Below are positions 1 through 7,227 of a stretch of 64,000 nucleotides of DNA, piece by piece. Position numbers and translations under genes: made by a program. The stretch is from Formosa sp. Hel3_A1_48 (lineage in GTDB: Bacteria; Bacteroidota; Bacteroidia; Flavobacteriales; Flavobacteriaceae), in assembly GCF_001735715.1 (NCBI RefSeq), contig NZ_CP017259.1, positions 1,361,501 to 1,425,500 of the forward strand. The letters run 5' to 3'. Numbering within the stretch: position 1 is the stretch's first letter; every line of letters begins with the position of its first letter. The notes under the pieces were generated by a model, which worked only from the letters and a program-made list of their open reading frames with translations, ran no database searches and had not been told where the DNA came from.

Positions 1-2
1 AT

Positions 3-1139
3 GAAAGTCTTTTTAGAACTTTGCTGAGTTATGAAGCCAGTAAAAAAATAGTTCAAAAATTTAAATTAAAAAGTTCAATTGATTGGAGAAGTTTAGACAA
101 ATCTAAACTACAATTAAACATTCCCAAAAGACCCAATAGCTATTATAAAGACAAAGGTTGGGTTAGCTGGGGCGATTGGCTTGGATATGAACCTAGAAGG
201 AAAAACAATGCTAATTATTTAAATTATGAAGAGGCCTGTAAATTCGTTAATGGTTTGGGTTTAAAAAGTAATGACGATTGGCTAAAGTATTGCAAAACAG
301 GAAAAATCCCAGTTAATATCCCAAAAGACCCAAGAAAAATTTATGCCAGTAGTGGTTGGGTTGGGCTCGGTGATTGGCTTGGAACAGGAAGAATAGCAGA
401 CCAATTAAAAAAACATCAATACTTATCATTTGAGGAAGCAAGGAAATACGTTCAAAGTCTCAACCTGAAGAATTCAAGACAGTGGGTGGAGCATGTCAAA
501 GAAAAAAACATCAAAAACATTCCAAGAAAGCCAGATCAAACCTACAGTCTCAAAGGGTGGAATGGTTGGAAAGATTTTCTGGGTATAACAAACAATAAAA
601 AATTTGATTCTTTTCATAAAGCACAAGAATGGGCTTTGAAAAATAATATTAAAACAAAAAAGGAGTGGAAAGAAAGTCAATTAAGACCAGATTGTTTTCC
701 TAAAAATCCAGATTACAGTGCGGAGTATAAAAAAGAATGGATTAGTTGGAATAAGTTTCTAAATAAAAAAGATTATTTGGGGTTTATCGAAGCAAAAAAA
801 TTTATAGCCAGTCTAAAATTGAAAAATCAATCTGAATGGCGAAAATATTGTAAGTCTTCTGAATTCCCCTCCTTTATTCCTAAAAACCCAAAGAAAGAAT
901 ATTCCGATCAATGGTTAGGTTTAGGTGACTGGTTAGGAACCGGAAGAGTAGCTGATCAATTAAAGGTTTTTAGAAGTTTTGAAGATGTAAAAAAACTTGT
1001 TAAAAATCTAGGTATTAAAAGCCAAAAAGAATGGTTTCAATATGCAAAATCTGGTGGTAAACCAGAAGATGTTCCATATAAGCCATATAGATATAAAAAG
1101 GAGTGGAAAGGCTGGGCTGATTTCTTGGGTAAGGAGTAA
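3..1139 (+). CDS. Phage-integrase-repeat (INT_rpt) protein, six repeats, 5' end outside the window
   Basis: The reading frame is open to the left edge, so the gene probably begins upstream; the first usable in-window start is a TTG at 21, which lies inside a repeat. The protein is about six tandem copies of a roughly 60-residue unit. Each copy has a [Y/S]xxxxEAxxxV...LxLKxxxxWxxY helix, an xIPxxPxxxY stretch and a GWxxWxDWLG ending. This matches the phage-integrase repeat family (Pfam INT_rpt), found beside or fused to tyrosine recombinases in marine Bacteroidota. No catalytic integrase residues are present. Copies 2 and 5 share the extended ending LGTGR(I/V)ADQLK, so they look like a recent duplication. 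Its function is unknown; DNA binding is a guess from the family context. Confidence 0.7.
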   Translation, partial: ESLFRTLLSYEASKKIVQKFKLKSSIDWRSLDKSKLQLNIPKRPNSYYKDKGWVSWGDWLGYEPRRKNNANYLNYEEACKFVNGLGLKSNDDWLKYCKTGKIPVNIPKDPRKIYASSGWVGLGDWLGTGRIADQLKKHQYLSFEEARKYVQSLNLKNSRQWVEHVKEKNIKNIPRKPDQTYSLKGWNGWKDFLGITNNKKFDSFHKAQEWALKNNIKTKKEWKESQLRPDCFPKNPDYSAEYKKEWISWNKFLNKKDYLGFIEAKKFIASLKLKNQSEWRKYCKSSEFPSFIPKNPKKEYSDQWLGLGDWLGTGRVADQLKVFRSFEDVKKLVKNLGIKSQKEWFQYAKSGGKPEDVPYKPYRYKKEWKGWADFLGKE

Positions 1140-1510
1140 AACTTTATGTCTAGAAAGAACAGAGTGTATAACCCCTACCACCAAAACACCACATTTTAGG
1201 TTTTCAAAAAATTAACCACCTATAAATATAAATATAGCATTAAGTTAGTGTGTGTAAGTGATGAGTCCCCTCCCTACAGAAACCCCACACCAAACTTGCT
1301 GTGATGGGTGTGCCCCCCTTTTTTTTCTATTGTTTTCATCTTTGATTATTCATTTGTATTATGTAAATTTGTGATGCATCAGGAACGCTTTAAGCGTACC
1401 AACCGACTTACTCGAAGCACGGTGGTTTAGAATGCGGGAACTCTCCAAAATTAACGAGTAATCCACATCCTTTCTTGTTGCAATTTATGTCAAACTTAAA
1501 TTGTAAAACA
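1140..1510. other. Intergenic leader with GC-rich patches, a weak terminator-like hairpin and a small palindrome
   Basis: I see no credible gene in these 371 bases. CACACC (1286-1291) can pair with GGTGTG (1307-1312) and is followed by six C and eight T, so it resembles a weak rho-independent terminator for the upstream gene. A short inverted repeat, ACGCTT-T-AAGCGT (1385-1397), sits in a stretch (about 1380-1470) that is clearly more GC-rich than its surroundings and precedes the micro-gene cluster. That stretch could be a structured 5' leader, a small RNA or an operator; nothing in the sequence decides between these. Confidence 0.4.
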
Positions 1511-1648
1511 ATGAAAAAAACAAAACAAATTCAAGTCAAATTCTTCAAAGAAGAATCCATTTTCAATCTTATTGATTTAGAAAGCCTAGAGCTTTATCGT
1601 CAAATGATGGCTGACCGCTATGGCAGTCTAAATGATGAAGAGGAATGA
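1511..1648 (+). CDS. 45-aa micro-protein, first gene of an overlapping cluster
   Basis: ATG at 1511 opens a 45-codon frame ending in TGA at 1646-1648. The product starts MKKTKQIQVKFFKEESIF, is charged, and ends in an acidic tail (NDEEE). Its stop codon overlaps the next start as ATGA, a translational-coupling arrangement repeated along the cluster, and this is the main reason to believe the gene is real. I do not recognise the family. In this position of an integrative element such genes often encode small accessory or regulatory proteins, but no function can be assigned. Confidence 0.5.
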   Translation: MKKTKQIQVKFFKEESIFNLIDLESLELYRQMMADRYGSLNDEEE

Positions 1649-1845
1649 GCGCTAAGCTTAGTGGGGAAGTCATCTTTAAAGTGACATTTGATCAGCATGG
1701 GTTCCCTATTGGTATGTATACTACTGCAGCTATAATTCACATGTGTGCTGAGCAAATACACGCTAGATCTCCTTTTAATAATCCAAACAAGCCGAAGAAG
1801 CTAGATAATTTTAAAGTTGAATTAATTTCAAAAAAAGTAATATGA
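1645..1845 (+). CDS. Hypothetical 66-aa protein of the micro-gene cluster
   Basis: This gene starts at an ATG inside the stop of the preceding 45-aa gene and itself ends in an ATGA overlap with the next. The product has no signal peptide or membrane segment. It looks like a small mixed alpha/beta protein with a basic C-terminal third (NPNKPKKLDNFKVELISKK). I recognise no domain. It is supported mainly by its place in a run of five same-strand, overlapping genes. Confidence 0.55.
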   Translation: MSAKLSGEVIFKVTFDQHGFPIGMYTTAAIIHMCAEQIHARSPFNNPNKPKKLDNFKVELISKKVI

Positions 1846-2132
1846 AAGAAGAAAATAAATATGGGAAACATAAACAACCAATTGAGTGGTATCAAAGCAA
1901 ATTGGTTGAGTATATAAAAAAAAATAATCCTGAAAAGCTAAAGTTCAATCCTACAGTTATAAAGATTCAAAATGATCAATTAACCTTTGGAATGGAAAAA
2001 CACTCCGGGAGGTTAGTAATGAGCCTCAAAACACTTGATGATTTTCATACTGATCAGATGAAAAAAATTTATGCCAGGTTGTGGGGAGATAGTCAGTTAA
2101 TGGAACAATTAATATTAGATGATGAGCAATGA
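1842..2132 (+). CDS. Hypothetical 96-aa protein of the micro-gene cluster
   Basis: The start ATG overlaps the upstream stop by four bases. The product is soluble, strongly charged and probably mostly helical, with a basic N-terminal half (KHKQPIEWYQSKLVEYIKKN) and an acidic C-terminus (LILDDEQ). No catalytic motif is visible and I do not recognise the family. It is the longest member of the cluster and its end overlaps the next gene by 14 bases, which argues for co-translation. Confidence 0.6.
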   Translation: MKEENKYGKHKQPIEWYQSKLVEYIKKNNPEKLKFNPTVIKIQNDQLTFGMEKHSGRLVMSLKTLDDFHTDQMKKIYARLWGDSQLMEQLILDDEQ

Positions 2133-2322
2133 GACTAAAGACATCAGAATAGCCATACCTTGTCCTTGGGGACCTACATTAAGGTTCATAGAGTTAAAGG
2201 ACTGGGTGGACTGTGATGTGCACCAGTGGCTTTCAATGACCCATCTTGTGGTGAGAACTTCTAAAGAAGACTTTAAAAAAGCATATAGATTTAAACTAGA
2301 ACCAATAATTGAAAAAAAATGA
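2119..2322 (+). CDS. Hypothetical 67-aa protein of the micro-gene cluster
   Basis: Two adjacent ATG codons (2119 and 2122) lie inside the end of the 96-aa gene; either could be the start. The protein is soluble, with a Trp-rich middle (WGP, DWVD, HQWLSM) and a basic tail. No domain is recognised. Its stop overlaps the ATG of a 23-codon frame, continuing the overlapping pattern. Confidence 0.5.
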   Translation: MMSNETKDIRIAIPCPWGPTLRFIELKDWVDCDVHQWLSMTHLVVRTSKEDFKKAYRFKLEPIIEKK

Positions 2323-2390
2323 AATATAATCCTATTACTACACAGCTTTTTACAGAAAAAGGGGAGCTGATAAAAGAGCTTTATTTATAA
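2319..2390 (+). CDS. Possible 23-aa micro-protein closing the cluster
   Basis: An ATG overlapping the upstream TGA as ATGA starts a 23-codon frame reading MKYNPITTQLFTEKGELIKE and three more residues, with TAA at 2388-2390. It is too short for any homology argument. It is listed because the overlap repeats the coupling seen at the three previous junctions. It could equally be a chance frame. Confidence 0.3.
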   Translation: MKYNPITTQLFTEKGELIKELYL

Positions 2391-2416
2391 GATCCCATTC
2401 TTTTTTTAATTAATTT

Positions 2417-3661
2417 TTAATCCTGCTTTGTCTTTTTAATTGCTAATCCTATTGCTTTTGCTAAAAGTGGCGGTACTGCATTTCCAATTTGAACCATTTG
2501 TTTCCCTTTAGCACCTTTAAATATAAAATCATCAGGGAAAGATTGTAATCTTGCCATTTCCCTTACTGTTATTACTCTTGGTTCAATAGGATGGATATTT
2601 ACACCTCCGTGATTTTCTTTTATTGTACAACTTGCCTCATTCCAAGGACATTTTTTCCAAGAATCAGAGTAATTATCATAAAGGCTTTTTCCCTCTGCAA
2701 CTAAAGCTAATCTTTCTTTCATATCATCACTATGTTTTGTTCTAACGTGATTAAATTCTTTTTTATCTTTAAGTTTTATTAAATCTTCAATAGCTTCTTT
2801 TGTTGTGATGTAAGAACCTGATTCAAGGAGAGGAGAAGGGTGATGATTTTTTTCCCCTATTCTATTTGCTATAAAAATAATTCGTTCTCTTTTTTGAGGA
2901 ACATAATAATCTGCTGAATTTAAAATAGTTACATTAACATCATAGCCAAGTTTTTTTATATCGTTTTTTATTTTATCCTCAACTTTTCCTTTCAACATTG
3001 AACGTAGCCCTTTAACATTTTCAGCAACAATAAATTCTGGTTGTAATTCTTCAATTATTTCGAGCATATCTTTGTAAAGAGAATTTCTCTCATCTTCCAC
3101 AATTCTACTTCCAGACATACTAAAACCTTGACAAGGAAAACCACCAGAAAGAACAGTTAAGGATTTGCCTTTGAGTTGTTTTTTTATGGTATTTATAAAT
3201 TTGTCTTTTATTTCTCTTTTTGTAATATCTCCTTCAATTAAAGGATGGTTAAAGTTGTGTCGGTAAGTCATGCCAGCTTCTTTAAACCAATCTAAGCCAC
3301 ATACTTGATTAAATCCTGCTAACTCAAAACCTTTAGCCATCCCTCCAGCACCACAAAATAAATCTGCTGAAGTAAAAATACTTTTTTGAGGGGAATCCCA
3401 CTCATCTGAGATATCCATCCAATTTATCAAATCAGTTTTTGTTGATTTGGGTTTTTTCCACTCTAATTCTCTTTCAGGTTCTTTATCATAAATAGATGAT
3501 TTAAGAAAATCTTCTAATTCAGTTTCTGATATGCGGTGTACACCTCCAATTTTGTTTGATTTTAATTTACCAGAGTGAATATATCTTCTCACTGATTTTT
3601 GAGAAACATTTAATTCATTTGCTACATCTTTAATTCTAAGCATTTGATTATTTATACCCAT
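2417..3661 (-). CDS. DNA (cytosine-5-)-methyltransferase with N-terminal excisionase-like HTH
   Basis: This protein transfers a methyl group from S-adenosylmethionine to C5 of cytosine in a specific DNA site. The motifs appear in canonical order: motif I DLFCGAGG (100-107), catalytic loop GGFPCQGFS with Cys177 (motif IV), AENVKG (motif VI, about 214-219), QKRER (motif VIII, 256-260), a target-recognition region, the RLQSFP motif IX and IGNAVPP (motif X). Residues 7-52 form an extra MerR/excisionase-like helix-turn-helix (IKDVANELNVSQKSVRRYI). It is the last gene of a three-gene minus-strand cassette after two nuclease-like genes. The HTH together with three tandem 10-bp repeats touching its start codon suggests that it regulates its own expression; that part is inference. 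Confidence 0.92.
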   Translation of the reverse strand: MGINNQMLRIKDVANELNVSQKSVRRYIHSGKLKSNKIGGVHRISETELEDFLKSSIYDKEPERELEWKKPKSTKTDLINWMDISDEWDSPQKSIFTSADLFCGAGGMAKGFELAGFNQVCGLDWFKEAGMTYRHNFNHPLIEGDITKREIKDKFINTIKKQLKGKSLTVLSGGFPCQGFSMSGSRIVEDERNSLYKDMLEIIEELQPEFIVAENVKGLRSMLKGKVEDKIKNDIKKLGYDVNVTILNSADYYVPQKRERIIFIANRIGEKNHHPSPLLESGSYITTKEAIEDLIKLKDKKEFNHVRTKHSDDMKERLALVAEGKSLYDNYSDSWKKCPWNEASCTIKENHGGVNIHPIEPRVITVREMARLQSFPDDFIFKGAKGKQMVQIGNAVPPLLAKAIGLAIKKTKQD

Positions 3662-3690
3662 ATTTGTCTCTATTTGTCTCTATTTGTCCA
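3661..3690. promoter_or_regulatory. Three tandem 10-bp iterons (TATTTGTCTC) at the methyltransferase start
   Basis: The sequence TATTTGTCTC is repeated twice exactly and a third time as TATTTGTCCA, directly abutting the methyltransferase ATG. The 10-bp period puts each copy on the same face of the helix, as expected for an operator bound by a small HTH protein. The HTH domain fused to the methyltransferase is the obvious candidate ligand. The repeats replace the usual space for a ribosome-binding site. Confidence 0.5.
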
Positions 3691-3703
3691 AATTTAAAAA
3701 TTC

Positions 3704-4357
3704 TCAATTGATTTTAAAACTAAATTCTTTGTTTTCATTCTCAAGAATGTAAATACATTTTGAAATTACTGTTTCATATCTAACGAAATCTACCCCAAGA
3801 CGAAGCTTTTCTACAAAAGCATCGTATGCTTTTTCCTTTAATTTCCAGTGGCATCTGAGGTAAATACTTCGTTCTTGATTGTGAAATGAGTGATGTACAA
3901 TAAATAATCTATTTTGAATCTTATATCTTATACCTTTACTTTGATTCTCATAATAAAAATTAATAATTTTTTTTTCATTATTTGTATTAAAATTTTTTCT
4001 CATAGATTTTGGAACAACTGTTCCCTTAATGTCAAATCTCAAACCATTATTATTGTAGAACACAATATCCCAATCTTGATCTTTTGGATTGGGGTTTGCC
4101 TTAACATTAAATGATTTACAAAATAAATATTCATCTATTCTTGAACATTGCCATATAAACCACCTTCTTCTTAAATAAATTTTTTCATTTTCATTCAAAC
4201 CGCAAATTACTTTTTCTAGTTGACCTATAGTATAACAAGCAAACATATTGATTTTTGAATCAGTTTTGTTATTTTGAATACGGCCCCAGTATAAAGGAAT
4301 ACTTTTTATTAAGTTTTGTAATTCTTTGCCAATTCTAATGTACTCGCTTTCATCCAT
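3704..4357 (-). CDS. Putative PD-(D/E)xK nuclease, restriction-modification accessory or subunit
   Basis: This 217-aa soluble protein lies between a nuclease-like gene and the methyltransferase. Its start is one base past the stop of the upstream gene, so the two are almost certainly co-translated. In the middle, DQDWDIVFYNNNGLRFDIKG (about residues 93-112) has an Asp, a hydrophobic strand and a D-x-K end (DIK), which resembles a PD-(D/E)xK nuclease core. An Arg/Trp-rich stretch precedes it (YLRRRWFIWQ). I do not recognise a named family. It could be a second restriction subunit, a nickase or a specificity factor. Confidence 0.5.
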   Translation of the reverse strand: MDESEYIRIGKELQNLIKSIPLYWGRIQNNKTDSKINMFACYTIGQLEKVICGLNENEKIYLRRRWFIWQCSRIDEYLFCKSFNVKANPNPKDQDWDIVFYNNNGLRFDIKGTVVPKSMRKNFNTNNEKKIINFYYENQSKGIRYKIQNRLFIVHHSFHNQERSIYLRCHWKLKEKAYDAFVEKLRLGVDFVRYETVISKCIYILENENKEFSFKIN

Positions 4358-4358
4358 A

Positions 4359-5786
4359 CTATTTTAAATTCAACAAACTCCAAAAATTAAATCTGAATTT
4401 TAATGAATTTCTTGCAGAATGTACTTGAAACTCACCCAATGAAATACTTTTTGTATTACCATACTTTATTGTAACGCTGCTTTTCTCTGTGAAATCGTTT
4501 GAAAAATCAATTAAGTTTGGTTCAAAATTTATATTTTCTAGCTCTTTTTTAGTAATTAATTTTGAAGAAATATCTTTTTCATTAAGATATAATGACCACA
4601 ATAAATAGTCGCATTCATTTAGAAACCTTACATATTCTTTTAATAAAAGAACTAATTTGTTTTTGTCTTTAACTAAAATTCTGAATTTTTCCTCATTCAT
4701 TTCTCCTTCATACCAACCTTTATGAGCAAAGTGTAAATCAAATGTTTTTGGAGAAGGTTGCCCAATTTCAGGAGGGCAAACTTTGTAAGATTTAGATTTA
4801 TTTGTTTTTAAAGATAGGGTATTGTCCTTTTCTAAATAAAAATCAATTCCGCTTTTACTATTTCCACCTCTTTTTCTTTTCTCTGTTCCAGAATATTTTA
4901 CAGGTTTTAGTGGAAATAAAGTTATTTTATTATTGGTATAATGTTTCTCAAATATTGATAAAATTGACTTATCAGAATTATTTACAAGTCTATCACTATT
5001 TATACCAGGGTCGAGTTTGAAAATATTGCATATTGCTAATTCTGCTGTATCACCTAATATTGAGTTATTTATTACTTTTTCTATTTTTAGTAATTCAGGG
5101 AAATTATCTCTGTGAAGTCTAATCTTATAGCCACTTCTATTTGTGTGAAGTTGTAATTCCATTACTGTTTTCCCTTTATACTTTACAGTATTAGACTCAT
5201 TCCATGCTTGAGTAGTTGGTTTTGTAAAAGTAAAATCTTTAGCATCAAATGTTAAATCTGGTAAATCATCTCTTTTAATTATTTCGTAACTAAAACTTTT
5301 ATTTTTGCGATAAAACCAACAGTTATAATCACTTACCAAAGCATAGTCTATTACGATTGGCATAATTTCAGAAATATTTTCTAAGCAAAATTCTTTAAAG
5401 TTATTTCTGTTTATTTTTTCTTGATGTAAGTGCCCAAAAAAATGATTAAATGTCAAGTCCCCTGCTTGTCCAACAACTTTTGGGGCAAACATTTTTCCAT
5501 TTCCCATAAATGTTTTTATAGAAAATGTTTCTTTATTTTCTAGAAGAAAACTGTGAGGACATCTTGTAATAAATTCAGAAGTGAATTCTTTCGTTTTGTA
5601 TAACGACTTTAAAGGGTTGCTTTTACTTTTAAATATTTCCTTAATAATATTTGATTTTAAGAAAGAGGATAGTAATTTTTTATCAACTCTAGTATTTGAT
5701 ATATTATTTTCTAAATTATATTCATAACAAATAGCATATTGGAAAGTCATTCCAAAGGTTTCAGTATTTATTAAGTTTTTTTTCAA
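4359..5786 (-). CDS. Putative type II restriction endonuclease
   Basis: This 475-aa protein is first in the minus-strand cassette that ends with the C5 methyltransferase. The start is a TTG at 5786, with an in-frame stop just upstream. An ATG at 5750 (residue 13) is possible but would remove the TFGM stretch. The central GNSKSGIDFYLEKDNTLSLK, followed by TNKSKSYK, has the D-(x)n-xxK spacing of a PD-(D/E)xK core, with Ser where Glu or Asp often stands. The sequence around residues 110-150 (KVVGQAGDLTFNHFFGHLHQ) is also distinctive. Position next to a methyltransferase is the strongest evidence of function. Its cleavage site and named family are unknown. Confidence 0.6.
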   Translation of the reverse strand: MKKNLINTETFGMTFQYAICYEYNLENNISNTRVDKKLLSSFLKSNIIKEIFKSKSNPLKSLYKTKEFTSEFITRCPHSFLLENKETFSIKTFMGNGKMFAPKVVGQAGDLTFNHFFGHLHQEKINRNNFKEFCLENISEIMPIVIDYALVSDYNCWFYRKNKSFSYEIIKRDDLPDLTFDAKDFTFTKPTTQAWNESNTVKYKGKTVMELQLHTNRSGYKIRLHRDNFPELLKIEKVINNSILGDTAELAICNIFKLDPGINSDRLVNNSDKSILSIFEKHYTNNKITLFPLKPVKYSGTEKRKRGGNSKSGIDFYLEKDNTLSLKTNKSKSYKVCPPEIGQPSPKTFDLHFAHKGWYEGEMNEEKFRILVKDKNKLVLLLKEYVRFLNECDYLLWSLYLNEKDISSKLITKKELENINFEPNLIDFSNDFTEKSSVTIKYGNTKSISLGEFQVHSARNSLKFRFNFWSLLNLK

Positions 5787-5841
5787 GGCATAAGTTTTTT
5801 AGAATATAATTTTAGTTGATCACAAATTTTTAAAAAATTAT

Positions 5842-6918
5842 TTAATATGCAATATAATTATATTTAGGCATATCCTCTTCTTTCAGTTCAGCTATTTCTA
5901 ATCCTCTTAAGTAGGTTAGGGATACATTAATAGAAGAATGCCCCATAGCTTTCTGTAGCTTGGTTATTGATCCAGTTCTTTTAAAGATTTCTATAGCCCC
6001 AGAGTGTCTAAAAGAGTAGAGTGTTTGTCCTTGTTTAAGAACCTTAGTTTGTTTCTTGTATCTGCTCCATAGCGTTTTAAAATAATCTGGGTTCCTACTA
6101 TTCTGCTCCCCAGTAAAGATATTATCATCTAAACCTTTTGGATGTAAGTAGGGTTTAATAAAACTTGGCACTGGTACAATCCTGTTTCTACCTGACTTAT
6201 TTCTAAACCCAGAAAGTGTAATATAACTTAAGTCACTAGAGAAATCTCCCCAAGTCAATTCCCTTATTTCCCTATGAGGTCTTAGTAAACAACCATAGGT
6301 CAATAAACAACACAAATGAAGGTGTTTATTAAAAGCTTTTATATCCTCTAATACAGTAGCAATATCATCAAAGGGTTTGTGCAAAACAGCCTTGGATTTC
6401 TTACTTTTTATCCCAGTCATTGGATTGCCCTCCATTCCTAAGGATACAGCCTCATTTAGAAGCACGTTTAGATGTCTTTTAAGGGTGTTGTGAGAAACTC
6501 CAGAGCAATACCTTGAAAGAATATTTTTAAGCCCTATAACAGAGAGTTTTGAAGAGTCTATTTCTTGCTTTAAACAGTCAAAACTAAACTGTAACATAGC
6601 CTTGTATTTCTTGGAGTAATCACCAGCTAGTTTTGAATCCAATGCTTGTTTGATATAATCAATGTCTGAGAGTTTACCAATCACAACATTTGTGGATCTG
6701 TAGGATAGTAAAACACCACCGTTTAAAAGATAGCTGTATATCTCAGCAGCTAGAACTTTAGCAATAGATAATCTTTGGTCAAGGGGATAGGAATTAGGAT
6801 CTGTGCTTGAGTTGATTCTCTTGCCATTATAAAGTCTGTATCTCTTACCATTGATGTAAAAGGATACAAATACTTTGTTTAAAGAATCAGTGTGAACTTT
6901 AGGAAATTGTAGTGTCAT
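5842..6918 (-). CDS. Tyrosine recombinase / site-specific integrase
   Basis: The 358-aa protein has an N-terminal Arm/SAM-like core-binding region (about 80-175) and a C-terminal catalytic domain. Visible active-site elements are Arg213 in LLRPHREIREL, YSFRHSG with Arg304 and His305, GHSS with His327, and the nucleophile Tyr336 in SLTYLRG. The first His of the usual HxxR motif is Tyr301, a frequent variant in Bacteroidota. The gene begins about 50 bp from the tRNA-Asn copy, the normal place for the integrase of a tRNA-targeting element. Its last 27 residues or so are almost identical to a pseudogene fragment at 25.8 kb. Confidence 0.93.
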   Translation of the reverse strand: MTLQFPKVHTDSLNKVFVSFYINGKRYRLYNGKRINSSTDPNSYPLDQRLSIAKVLAAEIYSYLLNGGVLLSYRSTNVVIGKLSDIDYIKQALDSKLAGDYSKKYKAMLQFSFDCLKQEIDSSKLSVIGLKNILSRYCSGVSHNTLKRHLNVLLNEAVSLGMEGNPMTGIKSKKSKAVLHKPFDDIATVLEDIKAFNKHLHLCCLLTYGCLLRPHREIRELTWGDFSSDLSYITLSGFRNKSGRNRIVPVPSFIKPYLHPKGLDDNIFTGEQNSRNPDYFKTLWSRYKKQTKVLKQGQTLYSFRHSGAIEIFKRTGSITKLQKAMGHSSINVSLTYLRGLEIAELKEEDMPKYNYIAY

Positions 6919-6966
6919 TTGACAGTGCTTAGACAGTTAAACTTAATTTTCTGTATAAGGCACTGG

Positions 6967-7040
6967 TAATCAATAGCTCAGTTGGTTAGAGCATCTGACT
7001 GTTAATCAGAGGGTCCTTGGTTCGAGCCCAAGAGGAGGAG
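6967..7040 (+). tRNA. tRNA-Asn(GTT)-like sequence with unpaired acceptor stem; probable attR copy
   Basis: D-arm, anticodon arm (TCTGA-CTGTTAA-TCAGA, anticodon GTT) and T-arm (CTTGG-TTCGAGC-CCAAG) are perfect from 6974 on. The 3' acceptor strand is AGGAGGA (7033-7039) with discriminator G. The 5' acceptor strand should read TCCTCCT, but it is TAATCAA, and only three of seven positions pair. The sequence is therefore probably not a working tRNA but the duplicated att half left by insertion of the element. The intact gene should lie at the element's left end. Confidence 0.75.
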
Positions 7041-7046
7041 CAACAC

Positions 7047-7082
7047 AACCCACTAAGTACTTGGTATTCAGTGGGTTACTTA
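7047..7082 (+). terminator. Rho-independent terminator downstream of the tRNA-Asn copy
   Basis: AACCCAC (7047-7053) and GTGGGTT (7071-7077) form a perfect 7-bp stem with a 17-nt loop, followed shortly by a T-rich run. It is placed as a native tRNA terminator would be, which supports 7044 onward being the original chromosomal flank. Confidence 0.6.
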
Positions 7083-7227
7083 TTTTTAGGACATTTCTTA
7101 TCCCATATTTTATCCCAAAAATTTCAGCTAAGGGCCAAAAAAATACACCCCCCTATTGATTTAAAGATCGTTTTCTGTTTTGAGGGTTGGCTGTGGAATG
7201 GATATGTTATCAAATTATTACAGCCAT

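Larger units (their letters stand above)
1..7043. mobile_element. Right part of an integrative element bordered by a tRNA-Asn attR copy
   Basis: A tyrosine recombinase gene (5842-6918, minus strand) starts about 50 bp from a tRNA-Asn sequence that keeps everything from the D-arm to the 3' end but not the 5' acceptor strand. This is how the far end of an element inserted in a tRNA gene usually looks. The tRNA points rightwards, so the intact gene and the left end should lie beyond position 1. The cargo inside the window is an integrase-repeat protein, five micro-genes and a restriction-modification cassette. The right boundary at the end of the tRNA copy is inferred; the left boundary is not visible. 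Confidence 0.65.

Noticed and set aside
4357-4359. Possible frameshift joining the 475-aa and 217-aa nuclease-like genes
   Set aside because: The second gene has its own ATG one base after a clean stop, and each product has separate N-terminal and core sequence features; coupling is a simpler explanation.
6967-7040. Fully functional tRNA-Asn
   Set aside because: Four of seven acceptor-stem pairs are missing, and the integrase gene next to it explains the copy as an att site.
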